Of a DNA stretch of 18,928 bases, positions 6,659 through 12,876 are shown in pieces. The notes under the pieces are model-generated. The model was not told the DNA's origin. It saw only the letters and a program-made list of their open reading frames with translations, and ran no database searches. This DNA comes from DASUSH01 sp036375215 (GTDB lineage: Bacteria > Actinomycetota > Thermoleophilia > Solirubrobacterales > 70-9): the NCBI GenBank assembly GCA_036375215.1, contig DASUSH010000028.1, positions 1 to 18,928 of the forward strand. Direction: 5' to 3'. The position numbers and the translations under genes were made by a program. Positions within the stretch are counted from its first letter, which is position 1. Each line of letters starts with the position of its first letter.

Positions 6659-7513
6659 ATGGGGATCCTCGACGACGCGATCCGAGAGCACCTCGATCTG
6701 AAGCGCAAGCACGGCGCGGCGGACGACGAGGTCCAGGTCCTGGAGGACGAGGCCTTCGGCCCGCCCTCGCGTCCCGGCGAGCCTGATTTCCCGGAGCGGC
6801 CGCCGACCGGGGAGGAGGCGATCGTCGAAGACGTCCCGACCGGTTCGGAGGAGATGCCCGCGGCCGGGGCCGCCCCCGGCCTGGAGGCGCCGCCGCCCGG
6901 GGAAGCGGCGCCCCCGCACGCGCTCGAGCCCGAGCCCGTCGAGCCCGCCCCCGAGCCGCTCCCGCCCGAGCCCGAGCCCGCCCCGTCGGGGTTCTTCGAC
7001 CAGGCCGAGGACGCCGGGCCGCCGACCATCGAGCACCCGCCGCCCCCTCCGCCGGAGGAGGCGGCCGAGCCGGCGCCCGCGGTCGAGGAGGAGCCCTTCG
7101 CGCCCGAGCCCGCCGACGAGCTGGGCGCGCCCGAGGCCGAGCCCGCTCCGCCGCCACCCCCGGCTCCGAGCGACACCGGCGACTTCGAGATCGGCGAGAT
7201 CGAGCTCGAGCTCGACGAGGAGTTCGAGGAGTTCGCCGAGCCCGGCGACGAGCCCGCAGCCGCGGCCCCGGAGGCCCCGGCGCCCGTCGAGGAGCCCGTC
7301 TCCGAGGAGTACGACCTCGAGGTCGAGGACGTGGAGGAGGTGGAGGCAGCGCCCGCCGAGGAGGGCGAGAAGGACGAGGACGTGCTCGAGGAGACGCCCG
7401 AGTTCCTGCGCGACACGCCCGAGGACGAGCGCCTCTGGTTCGAGCAGGGCGAGCCAAAGGACTTCGACTTCGACGAGGACGAAGAGGACGAGGACTCCGA
7501 CGACCGCCGCTGA
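6659..7513 (+). CDS. Acidic proline-rich disordered protein with conserved-looking ends
   Basis: This 284-aa protein matches no domain I can name. It opens with an ordered-looking helix (MGILDDAIREHLDLKRKHGA) and a short LEDEAFGPPSRPGEPDF segment. About 190 residues made mostly of Glu, Pro, Ala and Asp follow, with repeated EPEP/APEP and PPPPPPEE-type runs. The end is strongly acidic with a distinct motif (TPEFLRDTPEDERLWFEQGE, then PKDFDFDEDEED). There is no signal peptide or membrane helix. AAGGA sits 6 nt before the ATG. The middle is expected to be disordered, with the N-terminal helix and the LWFEQ/KDFDF segment as probable binding ends. I have an impression of similar proteins in Thermoleophilia but cannot confirm it. 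A scaffold or adaptor role is only a guess. Confidence 0.85.
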   Translation: MGILDDAIREHLDLKRKHGAADDEVQVLEDEAFGPPSRPGEPDFPERPPTGEEAIVEDVPTGSEEMPAAGAAPGLEAPPPGEAAPPHALEPEPVEPAPEPLPPEPEPAPSGFFDQAEDAGPPTIEHPPPPPPEEAAEPAPAVEEEPFAPEPADELGAPEAEPAPPPPPAPSDTGDFEIGEIELELDEEFEEFAEPGDEPAAAAPEAPAPVEEPVSEEYDLEVEDVEEVEAAPAEEGEKDEDVLEETPEFLRDTPEDERLWFEQGEPKDFDFDEDEEDEDSDDRR

Positions 7514-7554
7514 CCCGGCGCCCCGGCGGCCCTACCCGTAGGCTCCCGCCAGCG

Positions 7555-8397
7555 ATGGCGAGGGTCCATCACCTGAACTGCGGCACGATGTGCCCGCGCG
7601 GCTCGCGGTTCGTGACCGGGCGCGGCGGCTGGCTCGAGGACGGCAGGATGGTCTGCCACTGCCTGCTGATCGAGTCCTCCGACGGGCTGATCCTGGTCGA
7701 CACGGGCGTCGGCACCGTCGACGTCGAGAACCCGAAGGGGATCGCTCCGGCGCTGCGCGGGATCATCCGCCCGCGCCTCGAGCGCGGGGAGACGGCGCTC
7801 GCGCAGGTGGAGGCCTTGGGCTTCCGGGCCGGCGACGTGCGCCAGATCGTCGTCACCCACCTCGACCTCGACCACGCCGGCGGGCTGCCCGACTTCCCGG
7901 ACGCGGAGGTCCACGTCTTCGCGACCGAGCACGACGCGATGGTCAACCCGAGCCTTCGCGAGCGGCCGCGCTACCCGAACCGCTACTTCGCGCACGGCCC
8001 CCGCTTCACCCGGCACGAGGTGGTCGGCGACAAGTGGTTCGGCTTCGAGAGCGTGAAGGTGATCGGCGGGCCCGACGCGGAGGTCGCGCTGATCCCGGTG
8101 CAGGGGCACTCGCGCGGCCACTGCGCGGTCGCCGTCGACTCGGGCGGCTGGATGCTGCACTGCGGCGACGCGTACTTCCACGCCGACGAGATGGGCGACC
8201 CGCAGCGCTGCCCGCCCGGCCTCGTCGCCTTCCAGGCGCTCGCCGGGCTCGATCACGCCCGGCGGCGGCGCAACAAGCGGCGGCTGAACCAGCTCGCCCG
8301 CGAGCACGGCGACGAGATCGAGATCTTCTGCTCGCACGACGCGTCGGAGCTCGAGCGGATGCAGGCCGCCGCGGCTTCGCCCGCGATCGCGGCCTAG
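7555..8397 (+). CDS. Metallo-beta-lactamase-fold hydrolase
   Basis: This 280-aa single-domain enzyme has the MBL fold. It begins with HLNCGTMCPRG, which I associate with one MBL-fold subgroup, then MVCHCLLIES and GLILVDTGVG. The metal-binding loop reads HLDLDHAGG with H102, D104, D106 and H107. The usual HxHxDH is therefore HxDxDH, with Asp at the second position. Further ligands are H185 in GHSRGH, D205 in HCGDAYF and H261 in CSHDA. Lactone or other ester hydrolysis is plausible from resemblance to quorum-quenching lactonases, but substrate cannot be assigned. It lies 41 bp after the acidic protein gene. There is no clear ribosome site; TAGGCT at 7539-7544 could be a -10 box giving a very short leader. 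Its stop codon overlaps that of the converging GNAT gene. Confidence 0.9.
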   Translation: MARVHHLNCGTMCPRGSRFVTGRGGWLEDGRMVCHCLLIESSDGLILVDTGVGTVDVENPKGIAPALRGIIRPRLERGETALAQVEALGFRAGDVRQIVVTHLDLDHAGGLPDFPDAEVHVFATEHDAMVNPSLRERPRYPNRYFAHGPRFTRHEVVGDKWFGFESVKVIGGPDAEVALIPVQGHSRGHCAVAVDSGGWMLHCGDAYFHADEMGDPQRCPPGLVAFQALAGLDHARRRRNKRRLNQLAREHGDEIEIFCSHDASELERMQAAAASPAIAA

Positions 8398-8924
8398 CCT
8401 GCGCCCTGGCCGGGCGCGGCGTCGCCGAGCGGCAGCTCGACCAGGAGGACGTCGCGCCACTCGCCGTCGAGGCGGCCGTGGCGGAGGTGGGTCCCGACCT
8501 CGCGGAACCCGTGGCGGGCGACGAGCGCCCTGCTGATCTCGTGGCCGGTGAAGAGCTTTCCGATCAGCTTGTAGATGCCGGCGCGCTCAGCCGCCGCGGC
8601 GAGGGCGGCCATGAGCGCGGAGCCGGTGCCGCGCCCGCGATGCGCCGGGTCGATGTAGACGCTCGCCTCCGCCACCCCGGAGTAGTAGTCGTGGGTGCTG
8701 TAGGGCGTGGCGCGCGCCCAGCCGACCACCCCGGCCTCACCGTCGACCGCGACGAGGAGCGGAAGGGGATCTTCGAACCAGCCCCCGACGTCCGCCGCGG
8801 ACTTCTCCCTCGTCTCGAAGGTCGCGCCGCGGCCGGCGATGCCCGCGTTGTAGACCGCGGCGATCGCGGCGGCGTCCCCGGGCTGGGCCGGCCGGATCGC
8901 GATGCGACCGGAGCTCCTCTCCAC
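8394..8924 (-). CDS. GNAT N-acetyltransferase, ArsN1/phosphinothricin acetyltransferase-like
   Basis: This 176-aa acetyl-CoA-dependent N-acetyltransferase has the pattern of the Pat/ArsN1 group. It starts with IRPAQPGDAAAIAAVYNAGI and the GATFETR motif, then VVGWARATPYS and EASVYIDPAHRGRGTGSAL (acetyl-CoA loop R96-G-R-G-T-G101). It ends with SRALVARHGFREVGTHLRHG and GEWRDVLLVE. Family members acetylate the amino group of glutamate-like toxins such as phosphinothricin or arsinothricin, or methionine derivatives. A GTG start at 8924 is preferred because it begins just before the domain and 11 bp after the methyltransferase stop; the ribosome site is weak. It is the last gene of a leftward array and overlaps the stop of the MBL gene. 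The substrate is inferred from family only. Confidence 0.87.
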   Translation of the reverse strand: MERSSGRIAIRPAQPGDAAAIAAVYNAGIAGRGATFETREKSAADVGGWFEDPLPLLVAVDGEAGVVGWARATPYSTHDYYSGVAEASVYIDPAHRGRGTGSALMAALAAAAERAGIYKLIGKLFTGHEISRALVARHGFREVGTHLRHGRLDGEWRDVLLVELPLGDAAPGQGAG

Positions 8925-8935
8925 CCCCGCGAACG

Positions 8936-9793
8936 CTAGGCGCGGCCCGCCGCCAGCAGGACCAGGCCGGGCATCCGCACCTGCCCGTCGCCGCCGGCGT
9001 GCTCGCGGACCGCCTCGGTGATCGCGTTCCACGCCTCGTCCTGCCGCTCCTGCGGCTGACCGGCCATCATCGCGCGGATCGGGGGAGCGATCTCGCGGAC
9101 GAAGGTCGTGAACTGCTCGGGGGACTCCCACTCCATCTCGACCTCGAGCTGCTCGGTCTCGACGTCGGCGAAGCCGCCGCCCTCGAGCAGACCGCCGATC
9201 GCCTCCGGCGTCGGCCGCGAGAGCGGGCCGGGCGTGCCCGGCGGGGGCGGCTCCACGCCGAGGACCCCCATCACGGTCTTCATCGGGATCGAGAGGAACG
9301 GGACCTGCTCCGGTTCCCCCCAGGAGCTGATCGCCATCCGGCCGCCGTCGACGAGGAAGCCGCGGACGCGTGCTGCCGCGCCCTCGCCGTCGGGGTCGAA
9401 GATGATCCCCCACCGCGAGATCGCGGCGTCGAAGCTGTCATCGGGGAAGTCGAGCGCGGCGGCCGCCGACTCGACGAACTCCATGTTGTCGAGGCCGGCG
9501 TCGGCGGCGTGCTTGCGGCCGAAGGCGAGCATCTCGGTGGAGATGTCGGTGGCGACGACCCTGCCCTCGGGCCCGGCGATCCCGGCGGCGGTCAGGCTCG
9601 CCGCGCCGTAGCCGGCGGCGACGTCGAGGACGCGGCTGCCCGGCTTCACCTCGGCGAGCTCGGAGAGCCGCTGGCTGACGCCCTCGGTCGCCCCTTCCAT
9701 CATCTCGGACCACTTGTCCCATCCGGTCGCCGCCGCGTCCCACTGCTTGCGCTGTCCCTCGCGGAACTCCGTCGGGTCGATCGCGTTCGCCAT
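8936..9793 (-). CDS. Class I SAM-dependent methyltransferase (UbiE/Methyltransf_11-like)
   Basis: This 285-aa soluble enzyme has a Rossmann-fold methyltransferase core. Motif I is VLDVAAGYG (residues 55-63), followed by an acidic residue binding the ribose (D83 in ATDIST). Then come FVESAAAALDFPDDSFD (motif II/III region) and ISRWGIIFDPDGEGAA. A longer C-terminal part (about 200-285) contains the acceptor-side helices. The ATG at 9793 follows a strong GGAGGGGA ribosome site. It sits 57 bp after the LLM oxidoreductase and 11 bp before the GNAT gene, so co-transcription with GNAT is likely. The methyl acceptor cannot be deduced; small-molecule methylation is typical for the family. Confidence 0.88.
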   Translation of the reverse strand: MANAIDPTEFREGQRKQWDAAATGWDKWSEMMEGATEGVSQRLSELAEVKPGSRVLDVAAGYGAASLTAAGIAGPEGRVVATDISTEMLAFGRKHAADAGLDNMEFVESAAAALDFPDDSFDAAISRWGIIFDPDGEGAAARVRGFLVDGGRMAISSWGEPEQVPFLSIPMKTVMGVLGVEPPPPGTPGPLSRPTPEAIGGLLEGGGFADVETEQLEVEMEWESPEQFTTFVREIAPPIRAMMAGQPQERQDEAWNAITEAVREHAGGDGQVRMPGLVLLAAGRA

Positions 9794-9850
9794 GTTCCCC
9801 TCCTGACCGTTTCGCTTACCCGCCGACGCTAACCGATCGGCCGAGGCCTG

Positions 9851-10861
9851 TCAGGTGCGCAGCGAGTCGAAGAGGGCGCGCCAGCGCTCCTCGTCGCGAT
9901 CGGCCGGCAGCGGCAACGTGATCCGGGTGGCGACGTCGCCGTAGCGGCGCCTCACCTCGGCGACGGCCTCCTCCGGCGTGCCGACGACCGCGAACGTGTC
10001 GACGAGCTCGTCGTCGATCAGCTCCGGCATCCGGTCCCACTCGCCCCGCTTCGTCAACTCCTTGAGCTCGTCCTGGAGCTCGCCCCAGCCGTGCAGCTCG
10101 AGCACGGGCCGGTATGCGGGCGTGGAGCCGTAGAAGGCGATCTGCTTCTTGACGGCGGCGATGCCCTCGGCGCGCTCCTGCTCGGAGTCGCGGGCGACCA
10201 CGAACGCGGGCGCGGTGATCTCGAAGCCGTCGCGGGAGCGCCCGGCCTTCGCGAAGCCGCGCTCGAGGGCGGGCAGGGTGGCCTCCCGCACATAGCGCTC
10301 GGTGGAGAACGCGTGGCACAGGATCCCGTCGGCGACCTCGCCCGCGGTCTCGGTCATGAGCGGGCCGACCGCGGCGAGCATGACCTTCGGGTTGCCGTGC
10401 GGGTTCGGGCCCGGGTTGAAGAACGGGGGCATCAGCGTGTGCGTGTAGAAGTCGCCCTGGAAGTCCAGCTCGCCGCCGGTCTCCCAGCACTCCCAGATCG
10501 CGCGGATCGCGAGCACGAACTCGCGCATGCGCGCCGCCGGCTTCGACCAGCGCATCGAGTACCGGCGCTCGATGTGGGCCTTGATCTGCGAGCCGAGGCC
10601 GAGCGTAAAACGGCCGCCCGAGAGCGACTGGACGTCGTTTGCCTGGAGGGCCACGGTCATCGGGTTGCGGGCGAAGGCGACCGCGATCGAGGTGCCGATG
10701 CCGACCCGCTCCGTGCGCTCGGCCGCGACCGCGCAGGCGAGGAACGGGTCGATCTGGGTCTCGAACGCCCACCAGCCGTCGTAGCCATCGCCCTCCGCCG
10801 CCACGGCGAGCTCGCCCGCTGCGCCGATCGTCGCTGCGTAGGTGCCGGAGTCGACCTTCAT
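9851..10861 (-). CDS. F420-dependent LLM-class oxidoreductase (TIGR03617-like)
   Basis: This 336-aa protein has the luciferase-like TIM-barrel. It carries GYDGWWAFETQIDPFLACAV, then GIGTSIAVAFARNPM, SGGRFTLGLGSQIKAHIERR, REFVLAIRAIWECW, FYTHTLMPPFFNPGP and VMLAAVGPLMTETAGEVADG. This series strongly resembles the F420-dependent MSMEG_2256-type family. Such enzymes use reduced F420 rather than FMNH2 and are common in actinobacteria; substrates are mostly unknown. Length is full. The ATG at 10861 has no Shine-Dalgarno sequence but a TATAAC box just upstream. It stands between Glu dehydrogenase (99 bp) and the methyltransferase (57 bp) on the same strand, with loose enough spacing for its own promoter. 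Confidence 0.9.
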   Translation of the reverse strand: MKVDSGTYAATIGAAGELAVAAEGDGYDGWWAFETQIDPFLACAVAAERTERVGIGTSIAVAFARNPMTVALQANDVQSLSGGRFTLGLGSQIKAHIERRYSMRWSKPAARMREFVLAIRAIWECWETGGELDFQGDFYTHTLMPPFFNPGPNPHGNPKVMLAAVGPLMTETAGEVADGILCHAFSTERYVREATLPALERGFAKAGRSRDGFEITAPAFVVARDSEQERAEGIAAVKKQIAFYGSTPAYRPVLELHGWGELQDELKELTKRGEWDRMPELIDDELVDTFAVVGTPEEAVAEVRRRYGDVATRITLPLPADRDEERWRALFDSLRT

Positions 10862-10870
10862 CGAGGCGGA

Positions 10871-10876
10871 GTTATA
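10871..10876 (-). promoter_or_regulatory. Candidate -10 box (TATAAC) upstream of the LLM oxidoreductase
   Basis: Reading leftward, TATAAC lies 9 nt before the ATG at 10861 and is a rare AT-rich word in this DNA. A start site about 6-7 nt downstream of it would give a leader of only 2-3 nt. No Shine-Dalgarno sequence is present. The -35 region is not recognisable. Confidence 0.35.
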
Positions 10877-10960
10877 TGCGGGTTGGTCACCCGGTGAGCT
10901 GGCGACGGAGCTCGCCGGCGTCGAGCTCGAGCCAGGCCTCGGCTAGGGGTCGCTCAACCG

Positions 10961-12331
10961 CTAGATGTAGCCGCGGGTGCGGGCGGCCTCGACGACGCGC
11001 TCGATCCCGACCAGGTAGGAGGCGCGGCGGAGGTCGAGGCCCTCCTCCTTGGCGCGGCCGGAGACCTCGCGGTAGGCGCGGCGCATGATGTTGCCGAGCT
11101 TGTCGTTTACCTCCCGCTCGTCCCAGCGGAAGTGCTGGAGGTTCTGGACCCACTCGAAGTACGAGCAGACGACGCCGCCCGCGTTCGCCATCACGTCGGG
11201 GATCACGTAGACCCCCTTGTCGGCCAGGATCTGGTCGGCGGCCGGGGTCGTCGGGCTGTTCGCGCCCTCGATGATCATCCGGGCCTGGATCCGGTCGGCG
11301 TTGTGCTCGTGGATCATGCCGCCGAGAGCCGCGGGGATGAAGACGTCGCAGGGGATCGCGAGCAGGTCGTCGGGGTCGATCGCCTCCACCGACTCGCCGC
11401 CGAACTCGGTGATCTTGCCGCCGCCGGAGATGTGCTTGTGGAGCTCGTTGGCGTCGATCCCGGCGTCGCCGCGGATCGCGCCGGTGGCGTCGGAGGCGCC
11501 GACCATCCTGCAGCCGAGCTGCTGCATGATCCGGGCGGCCCAGGAGCCGACGTTGCCGTAGCCCTGCACGACGAAGCTGGTGTCGGCCGGCGTCATGCCC
11601 TGGTGGGGGGCGGCCTCGCGGAACATGTAGACGCACCCGCGGCCGGTCGCGGCCTCGCGGCCGAACGAGCCCTCGAGCGAGATCGGCTTGCCGGTGACGA
11701 TCGCCGGCGTGTGGCCGTGGAGCTTGCCGTACTCGTCCATCATCCAGGCCATCACCTGGGCGTTGGTGTTGACGTCGGGCGCGGGGATGTCGCGGGTCGG
11801 GCCGAGGACCTTCTCGATCTTGTCCATGAAGGAGCGCGAGATGCGCTGCAGCTCCGAGGTCTCGAGCTCGGAGGCGGGGCAGTTGACGCCGCCCTTGGCG
11901 CCGCCGTAGGGGACGCCGGCGACGGCGGTCTTCCACGTCATGAGCGACGCGAGCGCGCGGACCTCGTCGATGTCCACCTCGGGGTGGAAGCGGATCCCGC
12001 CCTTGTAGGGGCCGCGTGCGCCGTTGTGCTGGATCCGGTAGCCGGAGTAGACGTGGACCTTGCCGTCGGACAGCTTGACCGGGATCTGGACCGTGACCTC
12101 GCGGTAGGGCTCCCAGAAGACGACGCGGATGTCGTCGGGCAGCTCGAGCTGGTCGGCGGCGATGTCGAAGTAGTGCCGGACGATCTCGAGGTTCGAGACC
12201 TCCGCCCGCTGCCCCGGCTTCGGCTTGCCCTTCCCCTCGGCCTCCTGCTTAGCGTCCTCCACCGCCTGCGGCGACTTCTCGCTGTCCTCCTGCTTCCCGA
12301 CGGGCTCCGGCGCTGTCTCGGTCTCAGCCAA
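10961..12331 (-). CDS. gdhA: Glu/Leu/Phe/Val-type dehydrogenase, probably glutamate dehydrogenase
   Basis: This 456-aa enzyme should interconvert glutamate with 2-oxoglutarate and ammonium. The substrate domain has GPYKGGIRFHP (K110), MTWKTAV (K134) and the catalytic PYGGAKGGVN (K146), then DIPAPDVNT. The nucleotide domain has VQGYGNVGSWAA (G257, G259, G262), with D281 at the end of the next strand favouring NAD over NADP. The C-terminus carries PAALGGMI, IIEGANSPTTPAAD and DVMANAGGVVCSYFEWVQN. The first 45 or so residues are an unusual Lys/Glu/Pro-rich extension. The start is TTG: an in-frame stop lies 9 nt upstream, so no longer form is possible. GAGAGAGA precedes it. The symbol is by family resemblance only; leucine or another amino acid is less likely. 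Confidence 0.9.
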   Translation of the reverse strand: MAETETAPEPVGKQEDSEKSPQAVEDAKQEAEGKGKPKPGQRAEVSNLEIVRHYFDIAADQLELPDDIRVVFWEPYREVTVQIPVKLSDGKVHVYSGYRIQHNGARGPYKGGIRFHPEVDIDEVRALASLMTWKTAVAGVPYGGAKGGVNCPASELETSELQRISRSFMDKIEKVLGPTRDIPAPDVNTNAQVMAWMMDEYGKLHGHTPAIVTGKPISLEGSFGREAATGRGCVYMFREAAPHQGMTPADTSFVVQGYGNVGSWAARIMQQLGCRMVGASDATGAIRGDAGIDANELHKHISGGGKITEFGGESVEAIDPDDLLAIPCDVFIPAALGGMIHEHNADRIQARMIIEGANSPTTPAADQILADKGVYVIPDVMANAGGVVCSYFEWVQNLQHFRWDEREVNDKLGNIMRRAYREVSGRAKEEGLDLRRASYLVGIERVVEAARTRGYI

Positions 12332-12417
12332 TCTCTCTCACGTCCTCCGCATACCCCTGATTTGCGGCCATACTCTCACAGCGCTCTCGACGCGCGAAAC
12401 GGCCGCTCGTTCGCGCC

Positions 12418-12423
12418 TACAAT
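12418..12423 (+). promoter_or_regulatory. -10 box (TACAAT) of the tRNA-Ala gene
   Basis: TACAAT is close to the consensus TATAAT and ends 9 nt before the mature tRNA 5' end at 12433, so the primary transcript would have a leader of only about 2-3 nt. The -35 region at 17-18 nt spacing (around CGAAAC) is weak. Confidence 0.55.
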
Positions 12424-12432
12424 CGGCCTTCT

Positions 12433-12505
12433 GGGGCCATAGCTCAGTTGGGAGAGCGCCGGCTTTGCAAGCCGGAGGTCGCCGGTTCGAGCCCGGCTGG
12501 CTCCA
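12433..12505 (+). tRNA. tRNA-Ala (anticodon TGC)
   Basis: This is a standard 73-nt cloverleaf. The acceptor strands are GGGGCCA and TGGCTCC with A73, and the G3-T70 alanine identity pair is present. The D-arm is GCTCAGTTGGGAGAGC, identical to that of the CGC isoacceptor at 4364-4436. The anticodon stem CCGGC/GCCGG encloses TTTGCAA, giving anticodon TGC. The T-arm has GGTTCGAGCCC. CCA is not encoded (TCC follows A73). Confidence 0.97.
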
Positions 12506-12520
12506 TCCATGCCCAGCTCG

Positions 12521-12552
12521 CCGCCGTAGCGGCCCCGAGGGGGGCGCGGCGG
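12521..12552 (+). terminator. Nested GC hairpin after tRNA-Ala
   Basis: An inner stem GCCCC (12532-12536) / GGGGC (12541-12545) with GAGG loop lies inside a possible outer stem CCGCC (12521-12525) / GGCGG (12548-12552). It starts 15 nt after the tRNA. There is no T-run, so the assignment relies on position. Confidence 0.35.
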
Positions 12553-12566
12553 GCGCGGCCGGGCTT

Positions 12567-12579
12567 CTACACGGTGTAG
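12567..12579. promoter_or_regulatory. 13-bp palindrome upstream of the DUF2945 gene
   Basis: CTACAC and GTGTAG are perfect reverse complements around a single central G. The site ends 20 nt before the ATG at 12600 and just before the ribosome site (AGAGGAG). It could be an operator; this is inferred from symmetry alone. Confidence 0.3.
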
Positions 12580-12599
12580 GCACGCCGAGAGGAGCGAGC

Positions 12600-12815
12600 A
12601 TGGGCCAGGACTTCAAGCGCGGCGACAGGGTGGAATGGAGCTTCCGGGGGCGGCCGGTCCGCGGCACCGTCAGGCGCCGCCTGACCCGGCGGACCGAGAT
12701 CGCCGGCCGGGCCGTCGCCGCCTCCAAGGACGACCCCCGCTACGTCGTGCGCACGGAGCGGACCGGCAAGGAGACGACCCGTCGCCCGTCCGCGCTGCGC
12801 GCGCTCGAGGGCTGA
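12600..12815 (+). CDS. DUF2945 / HVA1-type TUDOR-like small protein
   Basis: This 71-aa basic protein fits the DUF2945 (hypervirulence-associated TUDOR domain) family. It starts with FKRGDRVEWSF, then RGTVRRRLTRRTEIAGRAV, AASKDDPRYVVRTERTGKET and the closing RRPSALRALEG. These short proteins form a small beta-barrel and occur widely in bacteria and fungi; the molecular role is not established. The ATG has a good ribosome site (GAGAGGAG) ending about 5 nt upstream. It stands alone between tRNA-Ala and a converging phosphodiesterase, with a strong double hairpin after it. Confidence 0.88.
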   Translation: MGQDFKRGDRVEWSFRGRPVRGTVRRRLTRRTEIAGRAVAASKDDPRYVVRTERTGKETTRRPSALRALEG

Positions 12816-12830
12816 CGCGCGTCGATTCAC

Positions 12831-12875
12831 GCACCCGCGGGGGGCCGGATCGTCGCGGGTGCCGGGCCGGCCCGG
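12831..12875. terminator. Bidirectional double-stem terminator
   Basis: GCACCCGCG (12831-12839) pairs with CGCGGGTGC (12854-12862) as a perfect 9-bp stem with a 14-nt loop. It is followed directly by the perfect 14-bp palindrome CCGGGCCGGCCCGG (12862-12875). Both lie in the 61-bp gap between converging genes. There is no T-run, as is common for high-GC actinobacterial terminators. Confidence 0.6.
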
Positions 12876-12876
12876 A

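Noticed and set aside
7555..8397. AiiA-type AHL lactonase (quorum quenching)
   Set aside because: The fold and some metal ligands fit, but the loop is HxDxDH rather than HxHxDH and no AHL system is nearby, so a specific lactonase name is not justified.
10887..10960. Short protein-like tail (AEAWLELDAGELRRQLTG) after the Glu dehydrogenase stop
   Set aside because: It has no ATG, GTG or TTG in frame after the dehydrogenase stop and exists only as the end of an antiphase shadow frame. At most it is a remnant.
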